Assembly (NCBI GenBank): GCA_009733715.1
Contig: WMKJ01000004.1
Location: forward strand, 182,093-246,092
Length of the DNA stretch: 64,000 nt
Direction: 5' to 3'
DNA from: Herpomyces periplanetae
Taxonomy: Eukaryota; Ascomycota; Laboulbeniomycetes; Herpomycetales; Herpomycetaceae
Made by a program: the position numbers and the translations under genes. This document shows positions 25,074 to 36,243 of the stretch, one piece after another (positions within the stretch are counted from its first letter, which is position 1; every line of letters starts with the position of its first letter). The notes below the pieces were generated by a model. The model saw nothing but the letters and a program-made list of their open reading frames with translations. It did no database searches and was not told the DNA's origin.

Positions 25074-28000
25074 CTAGTAATAACCCGAGTCACTTGCCCA
25101 TCCGCTTGGCTGAAAAGTACTCGGAGAACCAGTTGTTCCTTCCTTTATTACACCGGTACCTGTTGAGGAAATTTGTTTTCTCGACCGGTTTCCTCTTCCA
25201 GTAATGTTAACCTGATCACCTAAATTTCCATCATCATCAAAACCGTTTCCGGCATCAAAACTACTTCTTCCACTAAAAGTTCCAATTGCATCATCATAAT
25301 CTTCAGTTGAAAGTAATAAATTATCCCATACTGCTCCAAGCATTGGATATTGTGCTAGAAGTGCAGCAGGAAGATGATATGGTGTACATAAGACATCTTG
25401 TGATTCGTATGAAGGCCCATCAACCTTCCCAGATACATTGCAATTTCTAATCCCATTATCAGTAGAGTTTGCTGTGCTTGAAATCGCTGTATCAGATGAT
25501 AATGTAACTGCTGCATTAATGTTGGTATTTGTGCTAGTATTAACATTCGTAGATGCTGATGTCATTGTTGAAGGTAATGGGGATGAACTTTCATAAAAGT
25601 TACATGACGAAGCTGGTCTAACTTGACTTCCAAAAGCCCCTGACCCTGTTAACCCTATGGTTGAATTTGTTGCAGATGGTACTGCTGCCTTACTATAGAT
25701 AGTTGATAACGAATCGTATGATCTAGCCGTTTGAATTGTAGCGTTTCTCTCGGTCGACGATACACTTGCAGCTGGCGTTACTCCTGGAAACGTTTTCAGT
25801 AAATCACTGTCAAACGACTTGGAACTTGTTGATGTTGTTAAAACATTTCCTTCCATTCTACCCTCGTTATCAGCTTTTCCTCCTCCTTTGTTTGCTTGAT
25901 TACTGGCATAAAGTTCAGCTTCCATTGCTTCCTCTTCTAATAATGGTCGTATGCACGCTCTTCCTGCTTCACTTCTAAAGTGTCGTCCTAGTGCATCAGC
26001 TCGTGCAAAATGTCTTCCACATCCCCATTCCTCATTATTTTTTAACTTTCCACGACATGTGAACTTTTTCTCTCCAGTATGCAATCCCTCATGTCTTTTG
26101 CGATCATGTTGTCGAGCAAACGCTTTCCCACACGCTGTACAAACAAACGGTCGTTCATCCGTATGAGTACGCAAATGTGATCGTAAATTATATGCCCGAG
26201 TAAATTTTTTGGGACATAATGCACACTGAAAAGTTGCTGGGTGTTTCCGCGTTTTTTTATGTCCTACCGGTGAGTTAGCATCTCCTGATAGGCTGGAACT
26301 AGGTCTAGATGGATCCGCTAATCCCAAAACATAATCTCGATTTCGATTCAATAAGTTGGATGTAGAAGATCTCCTACTTTTAGACATTGATGGTGGTAAT
26401 GATGGCACTCCTCTAGCGGCATTCGGTGATAATCTATCTGTTGTGTTAGCACCAACCAATCCTCGCGCATTTCCAAAATTCGGATCCGATTTGGCCCTTG
26501 ATCGATTTTTTCCTCGAACTAATCATCCGTTCAATAGTTTGTTAGCATGTTCATCTTAATTCAATCAATATCAACTTCAATACACTACTTACGTCCATCA
26601 GGTGGGCATAGCGCCTCCTTCGCAAACTCTACTGGAGCAGGCTCCATACTCGATTGCCTAGATGGAGGTGCAAATTGAATTTTGATATCTGGTGTTGGTA
26701 ATACCTTGTTGTAGCTTCCCGTCTCTTGTCCATCATTATTTCTGACACTAGGAAATGGTTCCTGACCAGATGAAGACAACTTTGTGCCTTTAGTGTCCGT
26801 TGATAACGCTTGGGTTAAGGCTTGCGCAAATTTATAATCTCCCGTTGATGCTTGCACATTTCCATATACTGATACGGCAGAACTAGGTAGTAAGTGGGGA
26901 CTATGTAAGGGGGAAATGTGTGTTGAAAGTAATTGATTGGATGTTGTCCCAGTCAAATGTCCCGATTGACCTTCCGGTGACGAAACCGTTGGTGAAAATA
27001 TATTCACATAGCTAGAAGATTGTGCCCTTAATGCATGGGCAGTGTAGCCTTGTAGTTGACAAACAGCCGAAAGGCTAGGAGAAACGAGCGGTGTATGTGC
27101 TGAAGATATAATAGAAGTTCGATTAGATCCTGCTAAATATGTAGAAACCGGTGTCGTTGACGAGCATGATGGTACACGAGAGTTTAGCGCTGGTGAGATT
27201 TGTGACGACGTTGTCGGTGTAGCATGTTGTAACGATGTTGCACTGGCTGATATATTGGGTGAAATGTGTGGACTATGAGCTGGTGAAATGAGAGTAGAAT
27301 GAGGAATTGAAGGAAATTGAATATGATGAGTATTAATCGCCTGACTGATTGGTGATATCTGAGGTGTATGAATTGGTGATATTCCACTAGCGTAAGGGGA
27401 GTTATTGAGTGGTATGCCTGGTCCCAAATGAGTAGAATAGCCAGGATCATAAGTTGTTTCACTTTTCCCCAATAAAAATGGGGAAGCGTTACCCGCTTGA
27501 GCTGCAATTTCTGCACCTGATAAAAATGGTGAGGGTAGAGCGGATGGCACTTCATTACAATGATCAGAATGGGTTCTTTTATGTGCTGAATATTGGGATG
27601 CCCAATTTTCATTATGAGCACTAAGATATTCTGCACTTGAGGGATCCAGGGAGCTGCGCCTAGATCGGGTTGTCTCGTCGGCAGGTCCTTCCACAACCAA
27701 GTGGGGAGAAAGTAAACCACCGGAAGAAATTTTTGGTTCAGATATCATGGTTGATGGGGCTGAGGCAGGGTTAACATTAATAACTTCTGTGGAAGCTTGA
27801 GGTAAGTTTTCAACACCAGCATTATTATTATTCATGAACATTGCGTCGATAGAATAATCGTTAATGGAAACCGGTTCCATAAAATAAGGAATTCCAAAGT
27901 CTGTGCCGCTTCTAATATTTATGCCGGCCGGATCAATGGTATGCTCATTTGAGCTTACTTCCACGGTTATCTTTGGAAACGTGTTAACATCACTAGATTG

Positions 28001-28612
28001 GTACACATCATCAACATTCATAGTAGGAGTATTGATGAAATCAGTGCTAAAAAAGTCCGTTGTTTCCGGCAACATGAACGGGGAAGCTGGTTCAATTAAA
28101 GAGCTAGCACCGTGGTTAGATATTTCTAGAGATTCAGCAGTTGTGCTGATGGGTAAATGACTTCCCGGATTAGTTGTTAAGAAGGGAGATGGTATTTGAA
28201 AACTGTGCAAATCATCGTTGGTCGAGTAATCGAAGTTTTGATTGTTTGAAAAATTTGTTAAATGATTTCCGGGCAACTTTGCTTCCATGAAAGGAGTATA
28301 AGAGTTTTGATTAGAAGAGTGATGATTTTCGACGGTAACGGATGGGTCGTGTGAAGTGGTATTTACGTTATTAGCCGCTGAACCGGCAGCATCACCTATA
28401 CCGTAATTTCCTGAATCTACAAGACCGGTGGCCTCGTTGGGCGTTAAAATTTTATCTTTAAGAGTGTCACTATTTGAAGCAGTGAGAAGATCACTTGAAG
28501 AGGTAAGGGAGCCGGGAGAGACTTTAGATGTCGAGTAGGAGGGGGGATTTTCGATGTCATGATGAAGGCATCTCTTCTCGACAGAACCACTTTTTGCCCC
28601 GACACGCGGCAT
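25074..28612 (-). CDS. CRZ1: Calcineurin-responsive C2H2 transcription factor Crz1
   Basis: Exon 1 runs 28612-26593 and exon 2 26518-25074, giving 1154 residues; the 74-nt intron has GTAAGT, TGCTAAC and ATTAG. The open frame starts nine bases upstream at a GTG, so the first ATG at 28612 was chosen. The long N-terminus is Ser/Thr/Asn/Pro-rich with repeated SP motifs. A PDIKIQ segment near 641 fits the calcineurin-docking PxIxIT consensus. After the splice come NRSRAKSDP and three fingers: FQCALCPKKFTRAYNLRSH (about 770), FVCTACGKAFARQHDRKRHE (about 798) and an irregular third ending WGCGRHFARADALGRHF. This is the Crz1 DNA-binding domain. In fungi, calcineurin dephosphorylates Crz1 under calcium or cell-wall stress, driving it to the nucleus. 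A long Asn/Ser-rich tail follows the fingers. Confidence 0.94.
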
Positions 28613-31600
28613 CTTCCACACACAAGTTGTGGATTAAAACGAGACTTTACAGACTCGCACCTTGTCCAAATAATCGCTTGTCTTTAGGAGACAATAAGTC
28701 TAAGCACATAAGCAAGCGCATGTAAAAATAAGATATCATACGGTGAGGATAGGGTAATAAAAAATTGATAATAGGATGTATAACAGGTACAGCGACGGCT
28801 GAGATAGCAACGATAGGACACGAAGCGAAGTCCAACCAGAGGTGAGGCGAGGCATTTAACGAATGATGTGGGTTTTTAAAGAATACATGAATTGAAAAAA
28901 TGTGAGTGTGTGCGAGAGTGGGAGTGTATAAGAGTAGTAGGATGTGCTCGTGTGTGTGAGAATAGGTGAGTGTAAGGGTGAGCGTAAGAGAATAAAAGGG
29001 TAAAAGTGGTGTAAGTTGAATTAAAATAGTAGAGTATGCACAAAAAACATATTGTAAATGATCAGAGTAGAAGTATATTTCCGGAGAAAAAAGAAGACAC
29101 GATGGAGCGAACACGCCGTTTAAAAACTAGTTTATACGCAAAATTTCGGTGGGAAAGAGAATGATTATATAATAGAAAGAAGTCGAATTGAGAAAGAGCA
29201 AATCTCTGGAAGGGTTGTTCTTTCCGATAACGAGTAGATAACTAGAATGAAAGAATCTAACAGCCGAAAATGACAGGTGCGACTTTAAGCAATACCGTAT
29301 TAGGAAATACCGTAAACCAAAATGATTGATTATATAACCTAAGAAGGAGATGGGACGAGACGGCGAGAGTGGAGAAGACCGGTGGCGAGAGTGGGACTGG
29401 TGGGACGAGACGAGACGAGGGGAAGGAAAGGATAAAATTTTTGAGATAAGCGGAACTGTTGAGAGAATTGACCTATAGAACTAGACAACTATACTATGCA
29501 AGCTAATAATGGATAGTCCAAATCAGGAAGGACACCAGATTAGACGATTACATATACGGGAAAGAGAAAGGAAAGCCGACTGCCGGAAAAGGAAAGAGAA
29601 GGAGTACGTTATGTAGAAAGGGGAAAGTGTTAACAAGAGTTTAATTTTTGGTGTCGATGAAGCAGTTATGATTAAAAACGGAAAAAATGTTAATGGAATG
29701 AAATATCTTCTTAGTGTAAAGATAGGAAGAAAGTCGGTGTTATATGAGGCAATGAGGAGCTAGCCTGGTCAGTACATTCTGGAGTTTTAATATAGTAGAT
29801 TTTGCATAAGTAATCGTAGGTACATGGTTGAATGGATGAGTGAATAAATGGTAACATTGACCATGTTTAACCTGTGTTGAGGTATGACGATATTTTGAAG
29901 GATGAATGTAAGGTTGTTTGGAGGGTTAAAGGGCTAAATGCTCGCAATGAAAAATCTCGGCATGTTAATGTATACTGGAAATGAGAGGTTTGGTAAGCTC
30001 ATTTCAGCATCTTCCTATAATGATGGGGTAGCCTTAAAAGTTAGTTAGGATTTATTGGAGAAGATGTTTTGGAGGCTGTTCAACGCGAGAAATCCTAATT
30101 GGATCAGCTAAATTTTGATGGGTAACCATGATAAACAGCAAACGAGTAGGGATCCGATAAATATACAGAGTGTGGTAAAGAATTCGGATTGCTTTGTTTA
30201 CTCATTAAATAGTAAATTATACAGTAAGATTTTGAATTTTGCGCGATACTTATGGTGTAGAATATGCTTCTTAATAGACTTATGACTGTCTTAGACAAGC
30301 AAGTAGATATACGACTTTTAGAAAGATACTTTAAACCTTTCCTCAAGGAAAATACTGCAACGGTTAAGACGACGAAGACAGTGTCCAAATTTAAACTTGT
30401 ATTTAGCAGCTAAGCTATCACTTTTAACTTTTAGCTTTATAGTAAGGGATTAACGTCACTTGAAGTGTATCTAACGGGATGTTTAATCAATCCTTAAAAT
30501 TCGGAAATTAACAAACGCAAGTTAGTCAAACATGAATGATATTAGGATGGATGGACCGACTATTCTACAATCGTGATATCAGGGACTCGAGATTTGCAAT
30601 GTGCATTATCGGGTGTGGAAGGGTAAACGAGAAATCTCAAACAACATCCGCTGAGCAACATGTCTCGAATAACGAAGGCTATGCTTTTTATGCTACCAAC
30701 TATTTTACACAGATAATAATTCAATGTATACTAATGTATGCATGTATGTGTGAATGAGATAGAAGGGGAAGTGTATACATACATATTTGCCTACTTTGAT
30801 GATGTATCAACCCAGGTTATAATTCCGATAGTAAAGGGTCCATTTCTAACAAGGAGAAATTAAAGGTATCCTACCCAATAAAGGGTTTCAACATTTATTC
30901 ATCGCACATAAACAGTGATAAGCCAGTATCGTTATAACTATTTGCAAAGTTTACAAAGTATTTACCAGGTCAATACCAAATTAAAGAGAGTTATACGTGC
31001 AAGATGTTATACGAGAAAGTTTTTGCTTTCTCGGCTTTTAGTAGATGGATAGTCATTTAGTCTGTGAGAATGTCTCGAAAGGTTCTACACAGCAATAATT
31101 CAGTTAAATATTAGGATTGAGTATATCATCATCTCTTCATCACTTATAGTATGGTGTATATACCTGCGCGCATGCCAGTTCGCTTGTCGTGTTTTTGATG
31201 GTCAATTCCAGGGTGAATTAAGTGAGTTGATTAATCTTCATCTGGTCTATTTTATCATGTGTATATCTGACAAAGGTATATTAAATTGGATTGCACAGTG
31301 GGGTGAAAGTTGGTGAGTGTATCCTAAGATAGAAATATCTTCCGCCGGTTAAATTAGTGGTTGCAACGATATAAATTGATGCATGGATCCAAGGTGAAAA
31401 GTATGCGAATGGAGTTTCGGGGAATGATAGATAAGGTAAAGCGTGAGTGGTTAAGGGAAAAGTGACAAAGTAACTTGGAAATTTCCCGAAAGAATGATGG
31501 ACCAGGTCGGTTATTTTAGGTGTATACATGAAAAGATTTAAGGGTATACGGATATACATCCTGGTATATGAATAGATGGTAAGCATGCATGCAAGCATAT

Positions 31601-32909
31601 ATAGTATTCAGTAAACAGATTAGGATTGATTGATTCATGAACAATGTGAATCGTAGACTTGAACATAATTGGAGATATGGCCTGGAATTAAAAAGTGTGG
31701 AAACAAGGGGGATGAAGGTTAGCACGTAAGACAATGGATGAGTGAACGTTTTGCTTCATGATTTTGTACGCCGTCAATTTCATCATGGAGTTAGTGAGTT
31801 AAATTTAAACAAACCATTGATTGATGATATCGGGGGGAAGTTTGGTAGCCGTTAAGCTGGCAAGCAAGCAAGCAGCCAGGAAATTCGGCACTAAACTTAA
31901 GTGTATACCAATGGACGTTCTGGATAAAATCAAATGATTGGGGGTTGTTAAATGATTAGTAGGCTGGTCAGCGGGGTAGGATTGACATTCTAAATTGATA
32001 AACTTTATCATTTCATTATTGTTAACAGGTCAATTATATCAAGTTTAAGCGAATCTTTTAACCCTAGGTGAACCGGGTTCGGGACGTAAGGTTATGTCAA
32101 GCTGTAAATTAACGAATTAGCTTTGATATTTAAAAAATGGCAAACATTTTTATAGATGGTATTAGATCGAGGCAAAATCTAAAGCTAGAAGAAAGTAGGA
32201 AATGAAATTTTAACGTTGATCTTAGAGTATGGGAAAACTTTGAATAATCTTCACCAATAAAGCATGAAGTATTACCATCATAGCAAAAGTAGTTTATATA
32301 CGATGGATATTAGGTGAATTGGAATAGCAAATTCTGCAGTTAGCCGAACACTTGGGGGGGTACTTGAATTCATTGAAAGAATACGGATGCCTGATTTAGC
32401 ACAATAAATTTGTTCAAATCCAGGCAAATCATATCAAAATTGCCCAAAAAACTTGTACATGAGAATGCATATGCATGCACACATACCAATGCATGATAAC
32501 CTATACAAATACAGTCTAGCGGACATGCATTGTAATAGGCCTTGCCATGGAAGCATTAATCATAGTAGGAGTAAGCACCACTAAAGGAAAGAAGATAATA
32601 TATGAGAAAATTATTTAATTAGCTGGAAATGTAGACTTGTAACCGCAACAAAAACCACAACTGCACCGATCACCATCACCAACTGTGAACATTTTCCAGA
32701 ACCGGATCACGTGACAGCCTAGCAGAGTATGCCAGGGTGGTTATTACTCAGCAAGACATGACGCACGCTTAGTAAAGAGCTGTGGGGAAAGGTTTAAAAT
32801 CATGAAGTTCACGATGGTGACGGAAGAAGGAACCGAAATTGATTCAATCAAGCTCATATTATTGGAGTGAGGCGAATAAGTTGAAAAGTTTAATTCAGGC
32901 TTCAAAAGA
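28613..32909. other. Long gene-free divergent region, CRZ1 / MGR3
   Basis: About 4.3 kb, the largest stretch without a supported gene. The first 700 bp or so are purine-rich on the plus strand (pyrimidine-rich toward CRZ1), with short GAGA/GTGAGTG and CGAGAC tracts near 28900-29440. The rest is AT-rich with scattered short ORFs that lack recognisable content. A TCACGTGA E-box lies at 32707-32714. Long regulatory DNA, a long 5' leader or an unannotated non-coding RNA are possible. Confidence 0.55.
32707..32714. promoter_or_regulatory. TCACGTGA E-box upstream of MGR3
   Basis: A perfect 8-bp palindrome, 196 bp before the MGR3 ATG. It matches the CDEI-type core (RTCACRTG). The assignment to Cbf1-like factors is inference. 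Confidence 0.5.
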
Positions 32910-34482
32910 ATGATTAAAAATCTAGTATTTCAAGAGTTTATTAAGTTAAACAATCATTGGTTGAAATGGCGCGTCAGTGGTGTATTAAATACGTGTTGGA
33001 GGAAAAATGAACGATTATTTTCCACGACAGTACAGCACGGTAAAATCTTCACGCGGGAAAATTGGAAACGCTCAAAACGGGAGCATAAGGGTTACCTATA
33101 CTTAGGAGGCGTTTGGTAAAGGGTTTTTTTGTTTTTATACTTTTATTCTCAATGGCCACTGTATACTCGTGAGCATGTATAAGCCAGGCCAACGGGTAAG
33201 CTAGCAAGCAAGCCAGCATTTTCGGGCGCTTAGGGTGAATTGTCTTTATTGATAATACTCACTTTGTATTAAATTAACGTAAATGGTTTGCACAGCTTAT
33301 TAGGTTCATTAGGTGCGCTAGGCTATGCATTATACGTGTACAAGACGTACGCCGTGGATAAATTTTCACGGTATCCGGAAAGTGTTGCGATGCCACTGCG
33401 ACGTGCACTATATTTTACGAACCTGGCACCGAACCAAGCGAAAGCGCATAAATATTACCGACAAGCTTTAGAAACAGCTAAGGAAGCGGGTTTAGCGCAA
33501 TTTTCCGATGAAGTAATCGGAATAAAACTAGCCGTAGCGGATATGCTAGAAAAAACACAGAATTATCCTTCGGCCATTAAAACATTAGAAATCGTGAAGG
33601 CGGATTGTTTGAACTGGATTGAAAAGGAGCTCAGTGGAAAAACAGTCGAATCGAACGAGGAGACCGCCCAAAGACTAAGGCAGCGATGGCGAATATTAGC
33701 CAAAACCATTGGAATAAGTGTAAAAATTGGTGAATTGTATGCTAGCTCGTGGATTGATGATGTGAACTCTGCGCATGAAGCATTAATCTGGGCCGTGGAA
33801 ACTTTGTTTCGGGAAAAACGACACCGCGAGAAATTAGGCTTGTCAGGAAATAGTAATGACGAGTGGATGAGTGATGAACAAGTTGGTGCTACGTTAGAGT
33901 GTAAGTAATCGTGTTAACATGTGTACCACTAGTCAGAGCCGCACGCGTACGTGTATAGCTAACGGAAGAAATTGTTTAGCTTTAGCGGAATCATATCGAA
34001 GGAAAGGTTTGCCGAGTTTAGCTGTTCCGCTATACTTAGAAGCGCTCAAAGGATGTCCCGCACAATCTTGCCATTCTGTGGTAATTATGGTTAACATTGC
34101 GTCCAACTTGGCTGCCCAGTCAGAAGGGCTAACTAGGAACGAGCTGGCAAAACAAAGAATAAAATTTGACGAAATGAAGTTTCCACAACCATATGATCAG
34201 GCTAGATTATGGGTTGAAACGGCTATGAAGCGAGCCGATAATATACAAGATGAAGCAGATGATGCAAGAGAGTGTGTACAGGGTAGAGTTGCAGGATTGC
34301 ATCAGTTGGGCGAGTTGGCTAAATGTGAGGACCAGTTTGAGAAGGCAAAGGAATACTTCCAGGAAGCACTGAAAATTGCGAAATCAGTTAATTACACAGA
34401 GGGGATTGAAGAAGTTAACTATTCAATTAGAGAACTGACCAGGCTGTCACATTCACGGAATAGTTTAAGTAAAACTACCTGA
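32910..34482 (+). CDS. MGR3: Mgr3-like mitochondrial TPR protein (i-AAA protease adaptor)
   Basis: Exons 32910-33115, 33296-33900 and 33980-34482 encode 437 residues with phases that fit at both junctions (donors GTAAAG and GTAAGT). The basic N-terminus (KLNNHWLKWRVSG, RLFSTTV) looks like a mitochondrial presequence. A membrane segment near 70-84 (LLGSLGALGYALYVY) would anchor it in the inner membrane. TPR-like helical repeats follow: AKAHKYYRQALETAKEAG, YPSAIKTLEIVKADC, LAVPLYLEALKGCP and a final FEKAKEYFQEALKIAK. Splicing creates GATLESLAESY, as in filamentous-ascomycete relatives. Yeast Mgr3, with Mgr1, delivers substrates to the Yme1 i-AAA protease. Its stop codon is only three bases from that of HIS5 on the other strand. 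Confidence 0.87.
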
Positions 34483-34485
34483 TGT

Positions 34486-35883
34486 TTAGGTGTAGACGTC
34501 ACGAAGACATTGAGTGAGAGCGTCTATCAAACGTTGATTTTGCTTTTCGGTTCCGACCGTAATCCTTATGCAACCTTGACAGTTCAATTCATTCCCACGG
34601 AAGCGAACTATAACGTTGTACTTAGTGGCCAAACGGTGATAAACTTGGTGGGCAATTTTGTTGGAAGGTCTAGCGTTAGATGATGAGGGGGAATCAAGAA
34701 TTTCAACAAGGATGAAATTAGCGTCAAGTGCACTGCGAAGACGACCGACTCCAGGAATATCTAGAACCTTTTGGGCAAGGGAAGAACGTTCAGTGATGAT
34801 ATCATCCCTTGTTTGGAAGACCATTTGAAGGTTTTCTCTGGATAAGGCGAAACAAGCAAGGTTGATTGTAGGAGATGGAAGGTTGTAGGCAGCTTTTAAA
34901 TTATTCATAAGTCGGGCGACCGGAGGAGGGCAAAAAGCTGAGCCAACGCGTAAGCCAGCTAGGCCAAACGCCTTGGATAAAGTTTGTAAGACGACTAGGT
35001 TTGGAAATTGATGAATTAATGGTAAAATTGATGCAGCGGGAGGTGAAAAGTCAATGTAGGCTTCATCAACAACGACAACACCATTCCACGATGATTGTTC
35101 TAGAATAGATAAAATGGCAGAATGGTCGATTAATTTACCAGTAGGATTTCCCGGAGAACAGATAAAAAGTAGTTTAATGGTAGGGGATTGGGAAAGTTTG
35201 GCAAGTATTGCGGGTAGATCGAGGTTGAAATGATCATTTGGATTTAACGGGACTGATTCAACGTGAACATCATTAGCACGAGCAAAGACTGAATAAACTC
35301 CGTAAGTGGGAGGACATATGAGTATTGCATCGCGACCTGGAACGCAGAAGCAGCGAATCAAATTGTCAATGGCTTCGTCGGAACCCAGGCCCACGAATAG
35401 ATGATTTGGAGTTAAACAGGTCGAAGTAGAGTTGGGCGATGAGTTTCGAAGTTGGCACAATAATTGTTTAACTTTGGTGTGATGACTGGTGAAGTGAGTT
35501 AACTAGGGAATAAAACGATTTAGAGTGTGTTTGGAGGGTGTCAGGAAGGCAATTTCTTGGGTAAAAAATAGTGATTCGGAGATACTTCAAGGGGGAACTT
35601 ACGGATCAGGATACCGGTTAAGAGACGCAAAGTTAATTGGGGAACTGGATGATTTGAGATGAGCTAGGGGGGACCCAAAGGAATTTTCGTTGGCATCGAG
35701 TAAAATGTTTATGCCGTCATCTTCAAAATCACTAAAAGCAGAAAACGGCAAACGTAAGTATGAGCTGAAAAGGCAAGGAGTTATTTATGTATTTCCATTA
35801 AGCGGTGTTACTCACTCGCGGGCGCAACGATAAGGTTCTAAAGAGAGGACGTTTGGTCGAGCACACGTTTGTAGGTCGAACAT
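34486..35883 (-). CDS. HIS5: Histidinol-phosphate aminotransferase
   Basis: Exons 35883-35816, 35731-35603 and 35485-34486 encode 398 residues. Junctions restore the family blocks EPYRCARDDFEDDGINILLD and RYPDPHHTK. It is a PLP-dependent class II-type aminotransferase converting imidazole-acetol phosphate plus glutamate to L-histidinol phosphate in histidine biosynthesis. Visible motifs are LDANENSFG, GLGSDEAIDNL, PPTYGVYSV, VVDEAYIDF, the PLP lysine in TLSKAFGLAGLRVG (about Lys237) and RFRGNELNCQGCIRITVGT near the C-terminus. Length and order match yeast His5 (about 385 residues). It is tail to tail with MGR3, so the two 3' UTRs must overlap. Confidence 0.95.
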
Positions 35884-36243
35884 GGTGCGAATGAAGCCGA
35901 TACAGATGGAGTGGGAGAGGCTAGATGGACAAGGTGTGATTGGAGATCAGAAGACGGGTAGTCGGAGGGAATTCCAGGTTCACGAGCAGAAAAATTAGAA
36001 GGAATATTTCCATCTACATGCGGTTTATCACAGCTTTCTAAAGAAAAAGAAGCAAGGTTAAGCAGGCAACACGAAGATGAAGAGTGGTGATAAAGAGAAT
36101 GATTCAGATTAAGGAAAAAGGATGCGCAAATTTGTATATGTACAAAGGCAAACGTCGATCGCAAGTTAATCAGGACGATGGTAGCGGGAGAAAAGAATCA
36201 TGAAAAGTTCAGCTTCAGGTATCTATTATTTGAGTGGGAAGAA
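35884..36243. other. Intergenic region between PMT2 and HIS5
   Basis: 360 bp between the PMT2 stop and the HIS5 start, both on the minus strand. The minus ORF at 35838-36164 overlaps HIS5 exon 1 in another frame and has no recognisable content. Confidence 0.55.

Noticed and set aside
26585-26592. CRZ1 as two separate genes (678 and 461 codons)
   Set aside because: GTAAGT, TGCTAAC and ATTAG signals join them in phase and restore NRSRAKSDP before the fingers.
28647-29114. 155-codon minus ORF upstream of CRZ1
   Set aside because: Low-complexity translation (LTLTLT, HTH) of GT/GA-rich leader DNA, in a promoter-like tract.
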